The notes under the pieces are model-generated. The model was not told where the DNA came from. It made no database searches and worked only from the letters and a program-made list of their open reading frames with translations. The translations under genes were made by a program, and so were the position numbers. A DNA stretch of 38,975 nucleotides from Rubrivivax sp. GTDB lineage: Bacteria; Pseudomonadota; Gammaproteobacteria; Burkholderiales; Burkholderiaceae_C. The stretch lies in NCBI GenBank assembly GCA_019635285.1, contig JAHBZS010000045.1, forward strand, positions 1 through 38,975, in the 5' to 3' direction. Within the stretch, counting starts at the first letter, position 1; every line of letters begins with the position of its first letter. Positions 36,163-38,975 of this stretch are shown here, in pieces.

Positions 36163-37593
36163 ATGTTTCGCGCCACCAAGATCGTCGCCACGCTGGGCCC
36201 CGCCTCCAGCGATCCCGCCGTGCTGGAAAGGCTGCTGCGCGCCGGCGTCGATGTCGTGCGCCTGAATTTCAGCCACGGCACGGCGCAGGACCATCGCGAC
36301 CGCGCGGCCCTGGTGCGCGAGACGGCACAGCGCGTGGGCAAGCCGGTGGCTCTGATGGCCGACCTGCAGGGGCCGAAGATCCGCGTCGGCAAGTTCGTCG
36401 ACGGGCGCGTCACGCTGGCGGCCGGCGCCGCCTTCGTGCTCGATGCGGCGCGCGAGACGCCCGGCGACATCGACGCCGTGGGCCTGGACTACAAGGAGCT
36501 GCCGCGCGACGTCAAGCCGGGCGACAAGCTGCTGCTGAACGACGGCCTGATCGAGCTGGCCGTGCAGGCGGTGCGCGGCGAGCAGGTGCACACCGTCGTG
36601 CGCCTGGGCGGGGTGCTGTCCAACAACAAGGGCATCAACAAGCAGGGCGGCGGGCTGACCGCGCCGGCGCTGACGGCCAAGGACATGGAGGACATCAAGA
36701 CGGCGATGAGCTTCCAGTGCGAATACCTGGCGGTGAGCTTCCCGAAGAGCGCCACCGACATGGAGATGGCGCGGCAGCTGGCCAACGTCGCCGGCGAGGC
36801 GCACAAGCACAAGCCGGCGCTGATCGCGAAGATCGAGCGCAGCGGGGCCATCCCGCAGCTGGAAGCCATCCTGCGGGCCAGCGACGGCATCATGGTGGCG
36901 CGCGGCGACCTGGCGGTCGAAGTCGGCGCGGCGGCGGTGCCGGCGCTGCAGAAGAAGATGATCCGCATGGCGCGCGCGATGGACAAGATCACCATCACCG
37001 CGACGCAGATGATGGAGAGCATGGTGCACAACCCGGTGCCCACGCGCGCCGAGGTCAGCGACGTGGCCAATGCCGTGCTCGACGGCTCCGATGCGGTGAT
37101 GCTCAGCGCCGAGTCGGCCGCCGGGCAGTACCCGGTGGAGACGGTGGAGCAGATGGCGCTGATCGTGCAGGAGGCCGAGCGCGCCGAGGACGTGCAGCTG
37201 GACGCCGATTTCACCGGCAAGCAGTTCGGCCGCATCGACCAGAGCATCGCCATGGGCGCGCTGTTCACCGCGCACCACCTGGGCTGCAAGGCGATCATCG
37301 CGCTCACCGAGAGCGGCTCGACCGCGCTGTGGATGAGCCGCTACAACATCCGCGTGCCGATCTTCGGCGTGACCTCGTCGACGCAGTCCGAGCGGCGCAT
37401 GGCGCTGTACCGCAACGTGCGGCCGATGCTGATGGCTTCGCACAGCGACCGCGACGAGGCGCTGGCCGACGCCGAGCGGCTGCTGGTCGACCGCGGCGTG
37501 CTGATGCCCGGCGACACCTACGCCATCACCTGCGGCGAGCCGATGGGCTACCCGGGCGGCACGAACATGCTGAAGGTGTGCAGAGTGGGCTGA
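36163..37593 (+). CDS. pyk: Pyruvate kinase
   Basis: The gene encodes 476 residues (E. coli PykF 470, PykA 480). It begins FRATKIVATLGPASS with VDVVRLNFSHG, and carries LIAKIERSGAI (catalytic lysine) and the ARGDLAVEVG metal loop. The KMIRMARAMDKITITATQMMESM and DGSDAVMLSAESAAGQYP segments follow, and an allosteric C-terminal domain covers about 350-476. It makes pyruvate and ATP from phosphoenolpyruvate. It is 70 bases after maeB and 60 bases before fba. GGAAAG precedes the ATG. PykA/PykF assignment is not possible here. Confidence 0.97.
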   Translation: MFRATKIVATLGPASSDPAVLERLLRAGVDVVRLNFSHGTAQDHRDRAALVRETAQRVGKPVALMADLQGPKIRVGKFVDGRVTLAAGAAFVLDAARETPGDIDAVGLDYKELPRDVKPGDKLLLNDGLIELAVQAVRGEQVHTVVRLGGVLSNNKGINKQGGGLTAPALTAKDMEDIKTAMSFQCEYLAVSFPKSATDMEMARQLANVAGEAHKHKPALIAKIERSGAIPQLEAILRASDGIMVARGDLAVEVGAAAVPALQKKMIRMARAMDKITITATQMMESMVHNPVPTRAEVSDVANAVLDGSDAVMLSAESAAGQYPVETVEQMALIVQEAERAEDVQLDADFTGKQFGRIDQSIAMGALFTAHHLGCKAIIALTESGSTALWMSRYNIRVPIFGVTSSTQSERRMALYRNVRPMLMASHSDRDEALADAERLLVDRGVLMPGDTYAITCGEPMGYPGGTNMLKVCRVG

Positions 37594-37619
37594 CCGCGGC
37601 CGGCGGGGCCTTCTAAAAT
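37590..37619 (+). promoter_or_regulatory. Probable promoter for fba
   Basis: CTGACC (37590-37595), an 18-bp spacer and TAAAAT (37614-37619) overlap the pyk stop and stand 34 bases before the fba start. A CGGCGG/CCGCCG stem (37620-37625 with 37639-37644) lies right after the -10 box. Confidence 0.55.
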
Positions 37620-37653
37620 CGGCGGCAATCCACTTCCACCGCCGAGGCCCGAC

Positions 37654-38718
37654 ATGCCACTCGTTTCGATGCGCCAACTGCTGGACCATGCCGCCGAGAA
37701 CGGCTATGGCATCCCGGCCTTCAACGTCAACAACCTGGAGCAGGTGCAGGCGGTGATGACCGCCGCCGCCGAGGTCGGCGCGCCGGTGATCCTGCAGGCC
37801 AGCGCCGGCGCGCGCAAGTACGCGGGCGAGCCCTTCATCAAGCACCTCATCCAGGCCGCCACCGAGGCCTACCCGCAGATCCCGCTGGTCATGCACCAGG
37901 ACCACGGCACCAGCCCCAAGGTCTGCGAAGGCGCCATCCAGCTGGGCTTCGGCTCGGTGATGATGGACGGCTCGCTGATGGACGACGGCAAGACGCCGGC
38001 CAGCTTCGACTACAACGTCGAGGTCACGCGCAAGGTGGTCGACATGGCGCACGCGATGGGCGTGACGGTCGAAGGCGAACTCGGCTGCCTGGGCAACCTG
38101 GAAACCGGCGACGCGGGCGAAGAAGACGGCATCGGTGCCGTCGGCAAGCTGGACCACAGCCAGATGCTCACCGACCCGGAGGAAGCCGCGGTCTTCGTCA
38201 AGGCCACGCAACTGGATGCGCTGGCCATCGCCATCGGCACCAGCCACGGCGCCTACAAGTTCAGCCGCAAGCCCACCGGCGACATCCTGGCCATCGGCCG
38301 CGTCAAGGAAATCCACAAGCGCATCCCCAACACGCACCTGGTGATGCACGGCAGCTCCAGCGTGCCGCCGGAGCTGCTGGCCATCATCAACCAGTACGGC
38401 GGCAAGATGAAGGAGACCTTCGGCGTGCCGGTCGAGGAGATCCAGGAAGCCATCAAGCATGGCGTGCGCAAGATCAACATCGATACCGACATCCGCCTGG
38501 CGATGACCGGCGCGGTGCGCAAGTTCATGGCCGAGAACCCCGACAAGTTCGACGCCCGCGAATGGCTGAAGCCGGCGCGCGAGGCCGCGTACAAGGTCTG
38601 CAAGCAGCGCTACCTGGAGTTCGGCTGCGAAGGCCAGGCCGCCAAGATCAAGCCGATGTCGCTGTCCGACGTGGCCGGCGCCTACCGCAGCGGCAAGCTC
38701 GCGCAGACGGTGGTCTGA
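37654..38718 (+). CDS. fba: Class II fructose-bisphosphate aldolase
   Basis: The gene encodes 354 residues, typical of the CbbA/Fba class II group of proteobacteria. It starts [26 protein letters not shown]. The zinc and catalytic segments are [46 protein letters not shown] and KINIDTDIR. It cleaves or forms fructose-1,6-bisphosphate and can also serve the Calvin cycle, although no other cbb gene is visible here. A GAGG site stands before the ATG. It ends the carbon-metabolism block; the next gene is outside the window. Confidence 0.96.
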   Translation: MPLVSMRQLLDHAAENGYGIPAFNVNNLEQVQAVMTAAAEVGAPVILQASAGARKYAGEPFIKHLIQAATEAYPQIPLVMHQDHGTSPKVCEGAIQLGFGSVMMDGSLMDDGKTPASFDYNVEVTRKVVDMAHAMGVTVEGELGCLGNLETGDAGEEDGIGAVGKLDHSQMLTDPEEAAVFVKATQLDALAIAIGTSHGAYKFSRKPTGDILAIGRVKEIHKRIPNTHLVMHGSSSVPPELLAIINQYGGKMKETFGVPVEEIQEAIKHGVRKINIDTDIRLAMTGAVRKFMAENPDKFDAREWLKPAREAAYKVCKQRYLEFGCEGQAAKIKPMSLSDVAGAYRSGKLAQTVV

Positions 38719-38724
38719 TCCGCG

Positions 38725-38740
38725 CTGCGCTCGAGCGCAG
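38725..38740. repeat. Perfect 16-bp palindrome after fba
   Basis: CTGCGCTCGAGCGCAG reads the same on both strands and begins six bases after the fba stop. With no T-run it is at best a weak terminator; it could also be a protein-binding site or the edge of a repeat. Confidence 0.6.
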
Positions 38741-38761
38741 AGGATTCGAGAGCCGCTACCG

Positions 38762-38975
38762 GCGCGAAGCCGAAGTCCAATGACCGCTGGCGTGCGAAAG
38801 CACGGATGCGGCAAAGCCGGGCCCGGGCAGGCCGCGACGCTTCGCTGAGGCGGTCGGCTGCGCCGACTACCCTGCGGTGCTCGCGCCCATAGCCTCGTCG
38901 CCAACTCACTGCGCGAACTGCGTCCGCTCCGTTCAAACAGTCGCGACGAAGTCAGAAGTTGTGGCGCGCTGCGCG
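38762..38975. repeat. Possible dispersed intergenic repeat
   Basis: No convincing gene is present downstream of fba. The segment has GTCGGC/GCCGAC (about 38852-38866) and an inverted repeat TCGTCGC (38895-38901) with GCGACGA (38943-38949). These flank an AACTCACTGCG...CCGTTCAAACAG text that, from memory, resembles repeated intergenic sequences of Burkholderiales genomes. It is cut by the window end and I could not compare it with the rest of the genome. Confidence 0.35.

Noticed and set aside
38736-38775. tRNA-like text (GGATTCGAG) after fba
   Set aside because: No acceptor stem, anticodon arm or CCA can be built around it.

Overview
This is high-GC chromosomal DNA of a betaproteobacterium, most likely order Burkholderiales (Rubrivivax/Leptothrix/Roseateles-like). 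The evidence is gene order and protein sequence only: a tuf-S10-spc-alpha ribosomal string, an smg-dprA-LysM block divergent from def-fmt, and a pgk/pyk/fba glycolytic block. I could not run a similarity search, so the genus is not fixed. Almost every base is coding and no gap exceeds 300 bases. I see no rRNA, CRISPR array, prophage or insertion sequence.

Bases 1-15408 are the ribosomal protein super-cluster on the plus strand: the end of tuf, then rpsJ, rplC-D-W-B, rpsS, rplV, rpsC, rplP, rpmC, rpsQ, a peroxiredoxin gene, rplN-X-E, rpsN-H, rplF-R, rpsE, rpmD, rplO, secY, infA, rpmJ, rpsM-K-D, rpoA, rplQ. Three internal junctions (before rplC, rplN and rpsD) have the same architecture: a hairpin, a -10 box, the sequence GCTTT(T)CC exactly six bases after the -10 box, and a structured leader of 100-160 nt. 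They suggest that the string is cut into separately initiated units with candidate autoregulatory leaders. An initiator tRNA-fMet with its own terminator follows rplQ.

Bases 15572-21317 hold yajC-secD-secF (accessory Sec translocase) and a 796-residue DUF1631-type protein of unknown function. Bases 21423-24205 (minus strand) hold smg, dprA and a LysM envelope protein. Divergent from these are def and fmt, which remove and add the formyl group that passes through the initiator tRNA encoded upstream, and then a small lipoprotein gene.

Bases 26336-32398 (minus strand) form a self-contained iron-uptake operon: tonB-exbB-exbD, a Fiu-like catecholate siderophore receptor, the Fe(II)/2-oxoglutarate hydroxylase PiuC, a small secreted PepSY protein and a four-helix b-type cytochrome. 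The last two could make a split ferric-siderophore reductase. A Fur-like site covers the first possible tonB start codon, and three short direct repeats lie in the divergent tonB/pgk gap.

Bases 32521-38718 (plus strand) encode central carbon enzymes: pgk, a maeB-type malic enzyme with a phosphotransacetylase-like domain, pyk and a class II fba. The last ~220 bases look like non-coding, possibly dispersed repeat sequence. No clearly new multi-gene defence or mobile system is present. The most interesting leads are the repeated leader junctions, the PepSY/cytochrome pair attached to the siderophore operon, the DUF1631 protein and the tonB/pgk repeats.
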